51,157 bases of DNA. Source: Mucilaginibacter sp. UR6-1 (GTDB lineage: Bacteria > Bacteroidota > Bacteroidia > Sphingobacteriales > Sphingobacteriaceae). The notes under the pieces are model-generated. The model was not told the origin of the DNA. It saw only the letters and a program-made list of their open reading frames with translations, and searched no databases. The position numbers and the translations under genes are program-made. This document shows, piece by piece, positions 25,901-34,900 of this stretch (its first letter is position 1; every line of letters begins with the position of its first letter). The stretch lies in contig NZ_JAJIWP010000009.1 of NCBI RefSeq assembly GCF_020880975.1, positions 1 through 51,157 on the forward strand, given 5' to 3'.

Positions 25901-26292
25901 CCTATCTGCACAAAGCCGGCAACGTTGGCACCGGCGGCATTATTGGCAGCAGCCTGAGCATTGCCCGGAGGTATACTGCTTGGTCTGAGTATAATATACT
26001 GATCGTCAACCAACTGATAAGTAAGTTGCGCCTGCGCCAAAAGTCCGTTTAAAACAACCTGCAGAGATTGATCCTGGTAGCGCTGATTAATGATAAGTTT
26101 TCGGTTTATCAGGTTATCATTATAAACCACCCTTAACCCGGTGCGGGTTTCAACCAGTTTAAGCGCCTCTTCCAGGCCTATATTATTGAATGAAACGGTG
26201 ATGGTTTTCGCCGGTATGGTTTGCCCCAAAGCCGCCTGCTGCGAGAGCAGCAAACAAATAAAACAAATTTGAAAAAGCCTTGTTAGCTTCAT
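22990..26292 (-). CDS. SusC/RagA-family TonB-dependent transporter with STN signalling domain
   Basis: From ATG 26292 the protein is 1100 residues. Order: signal peptide (MKLTRLFQICFICLLLSQQ), an STN domain (about 30-105, VSFNNIGLEEALKLVETRTGL) that contacts FecR, a carboxypeptidase-regulatory beta-sandwich (GVVVDETGSPLPGVSI), a plug (LQGRVAGVYIEQ, TFTIRGTNSI, ATAIYGSRGANGVVLITTKKGK) and a 22-strand barrel ending QFTF. The frame is open up to 26487, but only ATG 26292 places a signal peptide at the N terminus. STN domains occur where transport is coupled to sigma/anti-sigma control, matching the two genes upstream. Confidence 0.95.
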   Translation of the reverse strand: MKLTRLFQICFICLLLSQQAALGQTIPAKTITVSFNNIGLEEALKLVETRTGLRVVYNDNLINRKLIINQRYQDQSLQVVLNGLLAQAQLTYQLVDDQYIILRPSSIPPGNAQAAANNAAGANVAGFVQIGVVVDETGSPLPGVSIRLSNATNTAQSDAKGQFAIGIPGGSQTLIFTYIGYKKAELPALQNQDLKVAMEPDPGKLDEVTIIGYGTSTRRTSTGSQVEITSKELTNTPATNPAAALQGRVAGVYIEQANGLPGSPMTFTIRGTNSIAGRNNPLFIVDGVPYLADAINAQAGTPLDAANGATSPLNSINPADIETITVLKDADATAIYGSRGANGVVLITTKKGKAGRTQVDGLVKHGVSQVTHFVQTLSTPEYLAIRRRGYQNSGIDPADDQAFDLTQWDQNAYTDFQKLLIGNKAEMTDATLALSGGNASTNFRFSGTHHREGNVFIGDQGFVRSAANFNLGHKSDDNKFEFNLSTIYSTDRNNVSVLDQTNAAYNLPPNYPLYNPDGSLYWSGVSFGIPANPLGQLNELQDNKASNLISNMSLTYHFPKNITFKTSLGYSRSDMDQKRLTPMSSMDPGVPWNTSRSMFAYNLTNNYIIEPQLTYSTNISKGQLNALVGATWQFQNSKQPFYTLASDFASDAFLEDLSSAANVSTSSGSSQYKYASLFGRINYDWEKKYIINLNFRRDGSSRFGLNNRYGNFGSVGAAWIFSEENFTKGLSFLSFGKLRGSYGILGSDQIGDYQYLDSYASTSYNYNGVPGLVPTRIANNNYRWEQTRKLEAAIDLGFLKDRISVAAAFYRNVTGNQLVAFPLSIQAGFSSYQANMPARVENKGWEFTLSTQNFKTKAFQWTTGFNLSINRNKLLSFANIERTSYYSRYVVGRPLNSFYVFRYTGFNSQTGLPDFEDINGNGSINFGLAETGRGDRYFAGASRPQYYGGVSNTISYKGLTLDFLVQFVKQRGSSILSQSFYPPGFMYNSAAGPMLGYINAGQPSQPQVTSTFDDAYDAYSNYTASDAILQDASFIRFKNVSLSYDFKSDWVKRAKLQNLRLQVQAQNLFTITNYVGFDPESQGVSVPPLRTIVGVIQFTF

Positions 26293-26437
26293 AATACGAA
26301 ATTCTGGCGCTGATTGCAGCACATTATTTATGAATTTCAGCCAATGTCTGTACAAGACATAGAAAGTGCATGTCAAATATTTTTTATACATTTGATAGGT
26401 TTGATTTTTGAGTAAAAGAAATTGAAAAACCACTGAA

Positions 26438-26460
26438 CGGAGGTGTTGCGAGCATCTCCG
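26438..26460. repeat. Hairpin in the FecR-SusC gap
   Basis: CGGAGGTG (26438-26445) and CATCTCCG (26453-26460) form an 8-bp stem with one G-U pair and a 7-base loop. On the plus strand it is followed by TTTTATTTTA, but the genes here run on the minus strand. It lies in the 199-base gap between FecR and SusC and could act as an RNA-stabilising or partial-termination element setting the ratio of regulator to transporter. Confidence 0.4.
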
Positions 26461-26491
26461 TTTTATTTTATAATTAGGAAAAATCAATTCA

Positions 26492-27475
26492 TTAAAAACA
26501 GCCTCCCCCCGTTAATTTGATCTTGTTTCCGTGTATTTTGTAAGTAGCGTTGATTGACAGGCATAATATTTTCAGCGCTTTTTCCATCGGCAAACCCGTC
26601 AGATCAGCCGTTATGCTGCAAGCTTTATATTCGCCGGTGTAACCTTCAAATTCCATATCGAACTTGGCAGAGAACTGATGCATGATCGTTTCAAACGGAA
26701 TTTTTTCAAAGTCCATATCATACGTTGTACCTTTTGTTAACAAAACCCGCTGCGCCTGCTTTTCTACTGCCGGTACTGTTTCCACTTTTCCAGCAGCCGC
26801 CTGAAAAACCTGGTTGGCGTTAATGTAAAACACGCCATCTTGTTTATCTGCCTTTTTTTGCACCACCTGCACGCGCCCGGTCAGCACGCTGATGTTGTAA
26901 TCATCATCTTTAATACCGGTATTGATATTAAAGCTGGTACCCAATACGGTGGTAACAAAATTACCTGACCTGATCTTGAATGGCCAGTGCTCATGATGGG
27001 AAACCTCGAACAAGGCTTCGCCGTGAAGCTCAACCTGCCTGGTTAGTTTGTCAAATTTATCCGGAAAGGATAAGTTACTGTTACCTTTTAACCATACTAT
27101 GCTGCTATCAGGCAATACTATACGTTTCACAGTCAGGTTTTGCGTATGGATTGATTGCAACGGCATATCATTCTTTTTAACATCGAGATACCGGTAAATG
27201 AGGAGTGATACACCACAAAAAACAAGCAAAACCGCAGCTACACGTAACCATGCCGGGATCATCCTTACGGTTTGGGCACTGCCTGCTCCTATACTGTTAT
27301 GAATACGGCCAAGCAATTGCTGCCGATAGTCATCCTCCGTTATATCGTCAGCAAAATCTATTTCTTCGGGCAGGGCGGCAACATACCATGCGTCTAACTC
27401 CTTTCTTTCTTCAGGAGTCAGCGTGCCCTTACGCCATTTAAATACTAATACTTTTATTTTTTCCGGAACCGACAT
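26492..27475 (-). CDS. FecR-family anti-sigma factor
   Basis: A 327-residue single-pass inner-membrane protein. The cytoplasmic part (1-75, with GTLTPEERKELDAWY) should hold the sigma factor, a helix at about 80-97 (AAVLLVFCGVSLLIYRYL) crosses the membrane, and the periplasmic FecR domain follows (VLPDSSIVWLKGNSNLSFPDKF, RQVELHGEALFEVSH, FVTTVLGTSFNIN). The C-terminal STN-binding region (FDMEFEGYTGEYKACSI) resembles the STN fold itself. It transmits the occupied state of the neighbouring SusC to the ECF sigma factor and lies between their genes, the canonical order. Confidence 0.95.
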   Translation of the reverse strand: MSVPEKIKVLVFKWRKGTLTPEERKELDAWYVAALPEEIDFADDITEDDYRQQLLGRIHNSIGAGSAQTVRMIPAWLRVAAVLLVFCGVSLLIYRYLDVKKNDMPLQSIHTQNLTVKRIVLPDSSIVWLKGNSNLSFPDKFDKLTRQVELHGEALFEVSHHEHWPFKIRSGNFVTTVLGTSFNINTGIKDDDYNISVLTGRVQVVQKKADKQDGVFYINANQVFQAAAGKVETVPAVEKQAQRVLLTKGTTYDMDFEKIPFETIMHQFSAKFDMEFEGYTGEYKACSITADLTGLPMEKALKILCLSINATYKIHGNKIKLTGGGCF

Positions 27476-27590
27476 CTTTTAAAGAGGTTATTCGGAATGA
27501 TAGCGCATATTTTTAACACCAATACTCATTCTCAAATAAAAAAAATATTATTCTCTGCGGTTTTAATCTATAGATTTAATAAATCCGTTA

Positions 27591-28160
27591 TTAAAAGAGA
27601 AAAATAAAGGACTTTAAGCTGCCTTTTAAGATTTTCAGCGCTTTTCCGATTTGATTTTCAACCGTCCGGGTGGACAAATTCAGATTATCAGCTATTTCTT
27701 TCGCACTCATTCCCTCATTTCTGCTCATCCGGAAAATCAAACGACACTTTTCCGGCAATTTATTGATCTCTTGTTCTATCTGCACCTGTAATTCTTTGAT
27801 CTCGACAGAGAAAAAACTTTCATCCAGGCTGAGGAATTCCATCAGGCTATTATCCTCAAGGGCAACTTCATTCCTCCTTATCTGGCTTTTGGCCACCTGT
27901 CGCAATATTTCATACTTTAGGGCGGCATAAATATAAGTGCGAAAAGTAAATTGCAAAACTAAGCGCTCCCTGCGCCTCCAAAGGTTAACAAACAGCTCCT
28001 GCAATACTTCCTCGGCATCTTCCCTGTTTTTTAAACGATCTGCAGCCTTGGCAAGCAATGGGTTCCAGTAACGATCATAAAGTTCATTAAAGGCAGGAAG
28101 GCTATGATCGCGAATGTGATCAATTAACTCTTCGTCCGTCTTACCTTTCATGTACGTCAT
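27591..28160 (-). CDS. ECF RNA polymerase sigma factor (FecI-like, Bacteroidota group)
   Basis: A 189-residue sigma factor with region 2 (FNELYDRYWNPLLAKAADRLKNREDAEEVLQELFVNLWRR) and region 4 (LPEKCRLIFRMSRNEGMSAKEIADNLNLSTRTVENQIGKAL), no region 3. It is held by the adjacent FecR and should direct transcription of the SusCD operon when substrate occupies the STN-bearing SusC. It is the first gene of the run. ATG 28151 (MKGKTDEEL) is an equally possible start three codons in. Confidence 0.95.
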   Translation of the reverse strand: MTYMKGKTDEELIDHIRDHSLPAFNELYDRYWNPLLAKAADRLKNREDAEEVLQELFVNLWRRRERLVLQFTFRTYIYAALKYEILRQVAKSQIRRNEVALEDNSLMEFLSLDESFFSVEIKELQVQIEQEINKLPEKCRLIFRMSRNEGMSAKEIADNLNLSTRTVENQIGKALKILKGSLKSFIFLF

Positions 28161-28476
28161 TGTATTAGCAAAAAACTAATATAGTGAAACTTGAACAAAA
28201 TATATAAACAGGTAACACACACAGAATTTATATTCAGGATACATTCTGGTAACACCTTGCTGATGAACATATTGATATTAAGTACGAGTTTAAACACGAC
28301 GTAATTATTATCATAATCATATATAATTTAACCATACTTACCTATTGCTGCCTTAGATGCAGGTAATAAAAGCGACAGAAATAAATATGCCCGGGCCAAA
28401 GTTTTAAACAAACAGGCGCGCTATCGGTATGTTATTGATACGGCTACAATATAAAACAACGTAAAAACAACAAACT
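28161..28476. other. Divergent regulatory gap between sigma-factor operon and alcohol dehydrogenase cassette
   Basis: This 316-base gap must hold two outward promoters. I find no exact TAnnTTTG on either strand and no ORF above 20 codons with convincing features; in particular no precursor-peptide-like ORF for the protease/ABC operon. The right part (28380-28476) is more G/C rich. Nothing else is recognisable. Confidence 0.4.
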
Positions 28477-29538
28477 ATGGAAACAACAAATATCAAAGCT
28501 TATGGTAACCAGTCTGCCGAGGCACCTTTAAAAAACCTGAATATTGACCGCCGGAAACCTACGCCCCATGATGTGGAGATAGAAATACTGTTTTGCGGGG
28601 TTTGCCATTCAGACCTGCACACGGCCCGCAGCGAATGGGGGCCAACAATATACCCCTGCGTTCCGGGCCACGAGATTGTGGGCAAAGTAAAAAGCGTGGG
28701 TACGCACGTGAGTAAATTTAAGGTAGGCGATACGGTTGGTATTGGCTGTATCGTTGATTCATGCCGCGAATGCCAGTATTGTAAAGATGATCTGGAACAA
28801 TATTGTGAACCCGGAATGACCGGAACTTACAACTCGCCCGACAAAAACTTACCCGGCAACCCCACTTTTGGCGGCTATTCAGAGCGTATTGTAGTAGATG
28901 AAAACTATGTGCTGCGCATTCCGGATAACATGGATCTGGCATCGGCTGCCCCACTTTTGTGTGCCGGTATCACTACTTATTCGCCGCTGCATCACTGGCA
29001 GGTTGGCCCGGGCAAAAAGGTTGGTATAGTTGGCATAGGCGGCTTGGGCCATATGGGCATTAAAATAGCTAAAGCAATGGGTGCACATGTAGTAGCCTTT
29101 ACCACCTCAGAAAGCAAATTTGCTGAAGCGAAGCGCTTGGGTGCTGACGAAGTTGTACTATCAAAAGATGAAGAACAAATGGCCGCTTACCGTGGCAAAC
29201 TGCATTTCATACTGGATGCCGTATCAGCACAGCATGATGTGAACGCTTATTTGGCATTATTACGGGTGGATGGCTCACTGGCACTGGTTGGCGCTCCGGA
29301 GCATCCGCTGCCTATCTCAGCGTTCAGCGTTATTGTTGGCCGAAAAAGCTTTGCCGGTTCTGCCATCGGTGGTATAAAAGAAACCCAGGAGATGCTGGAT
29401 TTTTGTGCTGAACACAACCTTGCTGCAGATATTGAGATGATCGATATCCAAAGCATCAATGAGGCTTACGAACGATTATTAAAAGGTGATGTAAAATATC
29501 GTTTCGTGATTGATATGAAATCGCTGAAAAGCAACTAA
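28477..29538 (+). CDS. Zinc-dependent NAD(P) alcohol dehydrogenase, cinnamyl-alcohol-dehydrogenase type
   Basis: A 353-residue medium-chain dehydrogenase. Catalytic zinc ligands are Cys and His in GVCHSDLH and GHEIVG; the structural zinc site is the four-Cys lobe CRECQYCKDDLEQYC. The Rossmann fold begins GIGGLGHMGIKIAKAMGAHVVAFTTSESK, with Ser-Glu-Ser after beta-2 as in NADP-preferring YahK/CAD enzymes. It reduces aldehydes or oxidises primary alcohols in the cytoplasm. It is the first gene of a tight three-gene cassette (2-base and 1-base gaps) with an SDR and a cupin, suggesting handling of a shared aldehyde, ketone or cyanohydrin, or a stress-induced detoxification unit. Confidence 0.93.
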   Translation: METTNIKAYGNQSAEAPLKNLNIDRRKPTPHDVEIEILFCGVCHSDLHTARSEWGPTIYPCVPGHEIVGKVKSVGTHVSKFKVGDTVGIGCIVDSCRECQYCKDDLEQYCEPGMTGTYNSPDKNLPGNPTFGGYSERIVVDENYVLRIPDNMDLASAAPLLCAGITTYSPLHHWQVGPGKKVGIVGIGGLGHMGIKIAKAMGAHVVAFTTSESKFAEAKRLGADEVVLSKDEEQMAAYRGKLHFILDAVSAQHDVNAYLALLRVDGSLALVGAPEHPLPISAFSVIVGRKSFAGSAIGGIKETQEMLDFCAEHNLAADIEMIDIQSINEAYERLLKGDVKYRFVIDMKSLKSN

Positions 29539-29540
29539 GC

Positions 29541-30260
29541 ATGGCAAAAATATTTATCACCGGTTCTGCTGATGGTTTAGGGCAACTAACGGCCGTGGCT
29601 TTGATAGAACAAGGGCATGAAGTGGTACTGCATGCGCGCGATGAAGCGCGCGTGCAGGAGGCTTTGCGTAATGCTCCCGGCGCAAAAGCCGCTTTGGCCG
29701 CTGATCTGGCTGATCCCTCTGCTGTTAAACAACTGGCAGAAAAGATTAACCAACTTGGGACATTTGATGCAGTGATACATAATGCGGGTGTATACAAAGC
29801 ACCTGCCGCTCAACTATTCGCGGTCAATACCATCGCTCCTTACTTGTTAACCTGCTTAATAGAGAAACCTAAACGGCTGATTTACCTGAGTTCGGGCATG
29901 CATTTGGGCGGCAAACCCAGGCTGGAAGCATTTGCGCATGATGTAAACAGCATCACTTATTCAGACACCAAGCTGCACATGCTATTATTGGCCAAGGCCG
30001 TAGCGCGTATGTGGCCCGATATATTATCAAATGCCATTGATCCAGGTTGGGTGCCCACCAAAATGGGCGGTTCCGGCGCGCCTGATAGCCTGCAAAAGGG
30101 CTATGAAACACAAGTGTGGCTGGTTAATAACAATGAGTTTTCCGGCAGTTATTTGCATCATAAAAAAGACAGCAGCTATAATCATGTTGCTGATGACCAT
30201 GCGTTACAGGATCGCTTTTTGGCGGCTTGTGAACAGTTTACCGGAATAAAATTAAATTGA
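29541..30260 (+). CDS. SDR family oxidoreductase
   Basis: A 239-residue short-chain dehydrogenase: cofactor motif TGSADGLG (residues 7-14), HNAG near residue 81 and catalytic YSDTK (YxxxK) near residue 134, followed by the usual PGWVPT substrate-loop motif. It keeps all catalytic residues, with Arg in LHARDE after beta-2 hinting at NADP. The stop of the alcohol dehydrogenase is 2 bases before its ATG, so the pair is co-translated. Substrate unknown. Confidence 0.9.
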   Translation: MAKIFITGSADGLGQLTAVALIEQGHEVVLHARDEARVQEALRNAPGAKAALAADLADPSAVKQLAEKINQLGTFDAVIHNAGVYKAPAAQLFAVNTIAPYLLTCLIEKPKRLIYLSSGMHLGGKPRLEAFAHDVNSITYSDTKLHMLLLAKAVARMWPDILSNAIDPGWVPTKMGGSGAPDSLQKGYETQVWLVNNNEFSGSYLHHKKDSSYNHVADDHALQDRFLAACEQFTGIKLN

Positions 30261-30261
30261 T

Positions 30262-30657
30262 ATGGAAATTACAAGAATAGCAACAAAACCATCTGTAAAA
30301 GGCCCGGGTGATTGGTTCACCGGTGCTGTAAGGATCGACCCTCTTTTTGATGCGAATGAAGCACGCCGCGCTGCCGCGGCCACGGTTACGTTTGAACCTG
30401 GTGCCCGCACCGCCTGGCACACGCATCCGCTGGGGCAAACAATTATTATTACCACCGGCCTGGGCTGGGTGCAGCGTGAAGGTGGCCCGGTTGAAGAAGT
30501 CCGGCCCGGCGATGTGGTATGGTTTGAACCCAATGAAAAGCACTGGCACGGCGCTTCAGCCACTAATGGTATGAGCCATATAGCTATACAGGAAAATTTA
30601 GATGGAAAAGTGGTTGACTGGCTGGAACATGTTACTGATGAAGACTACAAACATTGA
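30262..30657 (+). CDS. Small cupin, hydroxynitrile-lyase-like
   Basis: A 131-residue single-domain cupin. The metal site reads AWHTHPLGQ (His53, His55, Gln59) and KHWHG (His94, His96). The segments KGPGDWFTGAVRIDPLF, TFEPGARTAWHTHP and GDVVWFEPNEKHWHGA match, from memory, the manganese cupin (R)-hydroxynitrile lyases described from acidobacteria (GtHNL type), including residue numbering. Close homologues also exist without proven lyase activity, so the reaction (cyanohydrin cleavage to aldehyde plus HCN, or another metal-dependent step) is inferred. It is the third gene of the cassette, one base after the SDR stop, and is followed by a terminator hairpin. Confidence 0.85.
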   Translation: MEITRIATKPSVKGPGDWFTGAVRIDPLFDANEARRAAAATVTFEPGARTAWHTHPLGQTIIITTGLGWVQREGGPVEEVRPGDVVWFEPNEKHWHGASATNGMSHIAIQENLDGKVVDWLEHVTDEDYKH

Positions 30658-30662
30658 TATTA

Positions 30663-30690
30663 AAAAGGTGCCGTAAATACGGTGCCTTTT
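30663..30690 (+). terminator. Terminator after the ADH-SDR-cupin cassette
   Basis: AAAAGGTGCCGT (30663-30674) pairs with ACGGTGCCTTTT (30679-30690) through 10 standard and two G-U pairs, loop of four. The 3' arm ends in four T residues. It starts 6 bases after the cupin stop. Confidence 0.75.
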
Positions 30691-30832
30691 AACTTATAGC
30701 ATCTTTTTTCTCCTGCCGTTTATAACCTTTATGATGCCTGTATCAGCTTGTACCTTACCTATTGTACCGAACAGAAACTTTGTGATATACAATGATTTAT
30801 TTACTTATTTTTAAAGAAGGAATTTGCCCAAA

Positions 30833-31957
30833 ATGTTAAAGCCATACTTTATGTTAATACAATCACATATAAAAGTATTAAAGTTGTTTTATGCAGTATT
30901 ATTTATTACTGCTATAAATACAGGTGGCTACAGCCAGCAAATTACCAAACAACCAGGGCTGAAAGACTATTATGCAAATTACTTTCCAATTGGTGTTGCC
31001 GTGTCGCCGCAGGCGCTTAAAAGCCCGGAGCAAGCCAATTTAATTATAAAGCATTTCAACAGCATAACTCCTGAAAATGCTATGAAGATGGGGCCTATAC
31101 ACCCGGTTGAAGACAGGTTTTACTGGAACGATGCTGATATGATCGTTTCATTTGCGCAAAGCAATGGCTTAAAAATAAGGGGGCATGCCCTTTGCTGGCA
31201 TGAGCAAACACCATCCTGGTTATTTATTGGCGTAGATGGTAAGCAGGTATCAAAAACCGTATTGCTACAAAGGCTGAAAACGCATATTGACTCGGTTGTG
31301 GGGCGCTACAAAGGCAAAGTTTATGCCTGGGATGTGGTTAATGAAGCTATTGATGACGACAGTACAAAATTCTTACGCAACTCATTATGGTACCAGATAT
31401 GCGGTGAAGATTTTATTGTTAAAGCGTTTGAATATGCTCACGCCGCCGACCCAAACGCGGTGCTCTTTTATAACGATTATAATACCGAACGTAGCGAAAA
31501 ACGCGAAAGGGTGTATCAGTTACTAAAAAAACTATTGGCTAAAAAAGTACCTGTACATGCTGTAGGTTTACAGGCCCACTGGTCGGTATTTGAGCCATCT
31601 CAAAAAGAGCTGTCGGCTACAATTGAAAAATTTGCATCGCTGGGTATAAGGATGCAAATTACTGAGCTGGATGTTTCTGTTTATCCCTGGGAGAAACAAA
31701 ACCGTGCATTAAGGCCTGGCGAATCGGACGTATTTACGGACGATATGGCCGACAAGCAGGCCCGTCAATACAAAATGATTTTTGATCAATTCAGGCAGTA
31801 TAAAAATGTAATAACAGGAGTAACGTTTTGGAACATTTCTGACCGGCACACCTGGCTTGATAATTACCCGGTTAAAGGGCGTAAAAATTATCCTTTATTG
31901 TTTGACACACAATTGCAGCCAAAAAAAGCGTTTTGGGAGGTTGTAAATTTCAAATAA
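30833..31957 (+). CDS. Secreted endo-1,4-beta-xylanase, glycoside hydrolase family 10
   Basis: From ATG 30833 the protein has 374 residues: a signal peptide (VLKLFYAVLFITAINTGGYS) and one GH10 barrel. Acid/base Glu171 lies in WDVVNEAIDD and nucleophile Glu278 in ITELDVSV; GHALCWHEQTP and FYNDYNTE are further family signatures. It cleaves internal beta-1,4 bonds of xylan, retaining mechanism, probably in the periplasm or at the surface. No carbohydrate-binding module is present. An upstream TTG at 30824 extends the frame but ATG is preferred, with AGAAGG 12 bases before it. It converges with the hybrid regulator (1-base gap), which likely controls it. Confidence 0.95.
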   Translation: MLKPYFMLIQSHIKVLKLFYAVLFITAINTGGYSQQITKQPGLKDYYANYFPIGVAVSPQALKSPEQANLIIKHFNSITPENAMKMGPIHPVEDRFYWNDADMIVSFAQSNGLKIRGHALCWHEQTPSWLFIGVDGKQVSKTVLLQRLKTHIDSVVGRYKGKVYAWDVVNEAIDDDSTKFLRNSLWYQICGEDFIVKAFEYAHAADPNAVLFYNDYNTERSEKRERVYQLLKKLLAKKVPVHAVGLQAHWSVFEPSQKELSATIEKFASLGIRMQITELDVSVYPWEKQNRALRPGESDVFTDDMADKQARQYKMIFDQFRQYKNVITGVTFWNISDRHTWLDNYPVKGRKNYPLLFDTQLQPKKAFWEVVNFK

Positions 31958-31958
31958 C

Positions 31959-34900
31959 TCATACCTCCCGGTGTTGAGTTTCCTTTCTGTGCTGATGTAT
32001 ATAATCAGAGGGCAGCATGTCATACTCGGCTTTAAATGTTTTGGCAAAATAATGCGGGGTATTAAAGCCAACCTGGTACGATATCTCTGAAACGGTGAGC
32101 TGGCTTTTGGCCAACATGCCGGCGGCTTTTCGCAACCGTATCGAGCGTATAAAATCAACAGGCGTTTTGCCGGTGAGCAGCAACATTTTTTTGTAAAGCG
32201 AAACGCGGCTCATACACATATGCCTGCTAAGTTCCTCAACACTCAGGTTGGCGTTTTGCAAGTTGGTTTCGATGTATTGTAAGGCTGTGTCCATAAATTT
32301 CTGATCGGCCGAAGGTATAGCTGTTTCATGCAGTTGCACATCAACTTTTTTACTCTGGCTATTTTTAATAACCATTTGCAGCGCCAGTAAATTTTTAATT
32401 TTTGATTGTAACACATCAAAGTTCAGCGGCTTTACCAGGTAGTCGTTAGCGCCGGTATTAAGGCCTTGCAACAGCGTTTCTTCATTTGGCATAGCGGTTA
32501 ATAATATAACAGGGATGTGTGAGGTACGGCTGTCAGCTTTTATTTTGCTTGAAAGCTGCAGTCCGTCCATTTCAGCCATGCTAATATCGCTTACAATCAA
32601 ATCGGGATGAAATGCCAGCGCTTTTTGCCAGCCCTCTTTGCCATTTACCGCTTCAAGTATGGTATAATGTTCGGCCAGGTTATCCTTCAGGTAAAACCTG
32701 AAATCATCATTATCTTCTACCAGCAAAACTTTCGCCTTTTTATTTAAATCTTGCGCTGTTGCTTTGGCCTTATTTTCTGCCCGGGCGTTACCGGCAACTT
32801 GAGCCTCTTTAACAGGCAATGGCAACTCTACTGTAAAGCAGCTTCCGCCGTTGGCCACATGTTCAACATTAATAACGCCATTGTGCATTTTAACAAACTC
32901 CTTGGCTATTGAAAGCCCGATGCCGTTGCCCTGATTTATCATTGATGCCGGTGCATCATTCTGAAAAAAGCGTTCAAATATTTTATCCACCTTATCTGCC
33001 GGGATACCTATGCCGGTATCAATCACACTTATTTTAAGTGTACAATAACCTGTATTTTCAGCATGCATTTTACTGCTAATAAACACGCTGACATTTCCTC
33101 CCGCAGGGGTAAATTTAAATGCGTTTGATAATAGGTTTAACAATACGCGTTCAACCTTGTCGTGGTCAAAAATGGTGTCGAGTTTAACGGTATCCGTATC
33201 AAACGCAAATTGTATATTGCTTTGCTCGGCTATGTCTGTAAATGAGTACGAGATGCCCTTTATAAAGGCTATAATATTGCCCTCTTTAAGGTTAAGCTTT
33301 AATTCGCGGGTTTCCAGCTTACGCAGATCTAACAACTGGTTTACCAGGTTAAGTAAGCGATAGGCGTTTTTTTTGATAATGCCTAAATCTTTTCCCTGCT
33401 CGCTGAGCGCCGGATCTTTAAGCAGTTTATCAACAGGCGCCATAATTAACGATATGGGCGTTTTAAATTCATGACTTACATTGGTAAGGAATTTTATTTT
33501 CATCGAGTCGAGCTCGCGCTGCCTGGCCACTTCTTTTCTTTCCTGCTCAAGCGCAAATTGGGCCTTCAATTTTTTGATGCCCCGATAGCGTATATAAAAA
33601 AGTATAGCCAATGCTAAAATTAAATAGCATATGTAAGCCGCTGTGCTTCGCCAAAAGGGTGGCAAAATCGTTATTTTCAAAGAAATGGTTTGCGCCTTCC
33701 ACGAGTTGTCAATCGCTTCGGCACGGGCAATAAAAGTATAATCGCCGGGGCTTAAATTGGTGTAGGTTGCTTTGCGTACTTTATTATCAGCTAAGATCCA
33801 ATCATCGTCAAAACCTTGCATTTTGTAGCTGTACCTTACATTTTCGGGATTCAAAAAATTGAGCGCGGCAAAATCAACCGAAAAAAAATCAGCGTCATAA
33901 TCAAGTGTAAGCGTTTTAGTATCAGCAATAAGTTTTGACAGAATCACATCACCGTTTACCTTTTCGCCGGGTTTTATGCTGGTATTGAATAATTGAAAAT
34001 CAGTAAAAACAAAGCGGGGCGTTGTTTTATCGAGTTTAATACTTGAAGGGTTAAATAAATTGAAGCCGTTACCACCGCCAAACAGCAATTCACCTTTACG
34101 GGTAATTAATGATGCATCATCGTTGAACTGTCTGCCCTGTAAGCCATCTCTCTCATTAAAATTAATAAATTTTAACCGCTGCTCACCATTAACTGCTATA
34201 GGTTTGGCTTGCGATAGCCCGTTCGCGGTACCCATCCAAAGGTTGCCCTCCGCATCTTCCTCTAACGATACGATGTTGTTATCCGGCAATCCATCCTGTT
34301 TGCTATAGAGTTTTAGCTGTTTGGTTTTAGGGTTTAAAATGTTCAGCCCCTCACGTGTGCCTATGCAAATATTGCCGTTACGGCTTTCCAGCAATGAGTA
34401 AACATTGTTATAAACCAAGCTGTTGGGGTCGCCGTTAATGTGTTTATAATGAGCTATTTTGCCATTTGGTGCAATTACGTCGATCCCGTCTGAGGTGCCT
34501 ACCCAGATATTGTTTTTACTATCCTCAATGATACTGAAAATGTAATCGGAGTGGATAGAATTTGGTTTAAAAGCACGGTAAAAGGTAAATTTCTTCCTAT
34601 CGGGCCCAAGCACATTTAATCCGCCGGATAGTGTGCCTATCCAAAGCCGGTGCAGGTGATCTTCCTTAATTTCGTACACCCTATCGTCAGACAGGCTATA
34701 TGGGTCAGTTTCGTTGTGCCTGTAATGCGTAAACGTCTTTCCATCAAAACAGTCAAGTCCCCCAAAATAGGTACCTATCCACAGTTTTTGTTCATGATCA
34801 ACGGCAAGGCTAACTATTACATTGTTACTTAAACTGTTGGAGTTGGTTTTGCTGTTGATGTACCTGGTGAATTTCTCGGCTTTTCTGTCGTAGTAAATTA

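Noticed and set aside
28161..28476. Precursor peptide for the protease/ABC operon
   Set aside because: The only frames are below 20 codons and show no leader-like or Ser/Thr/Cys-rich core; no lanthipeptide or lasso enzyme genes are in the window.
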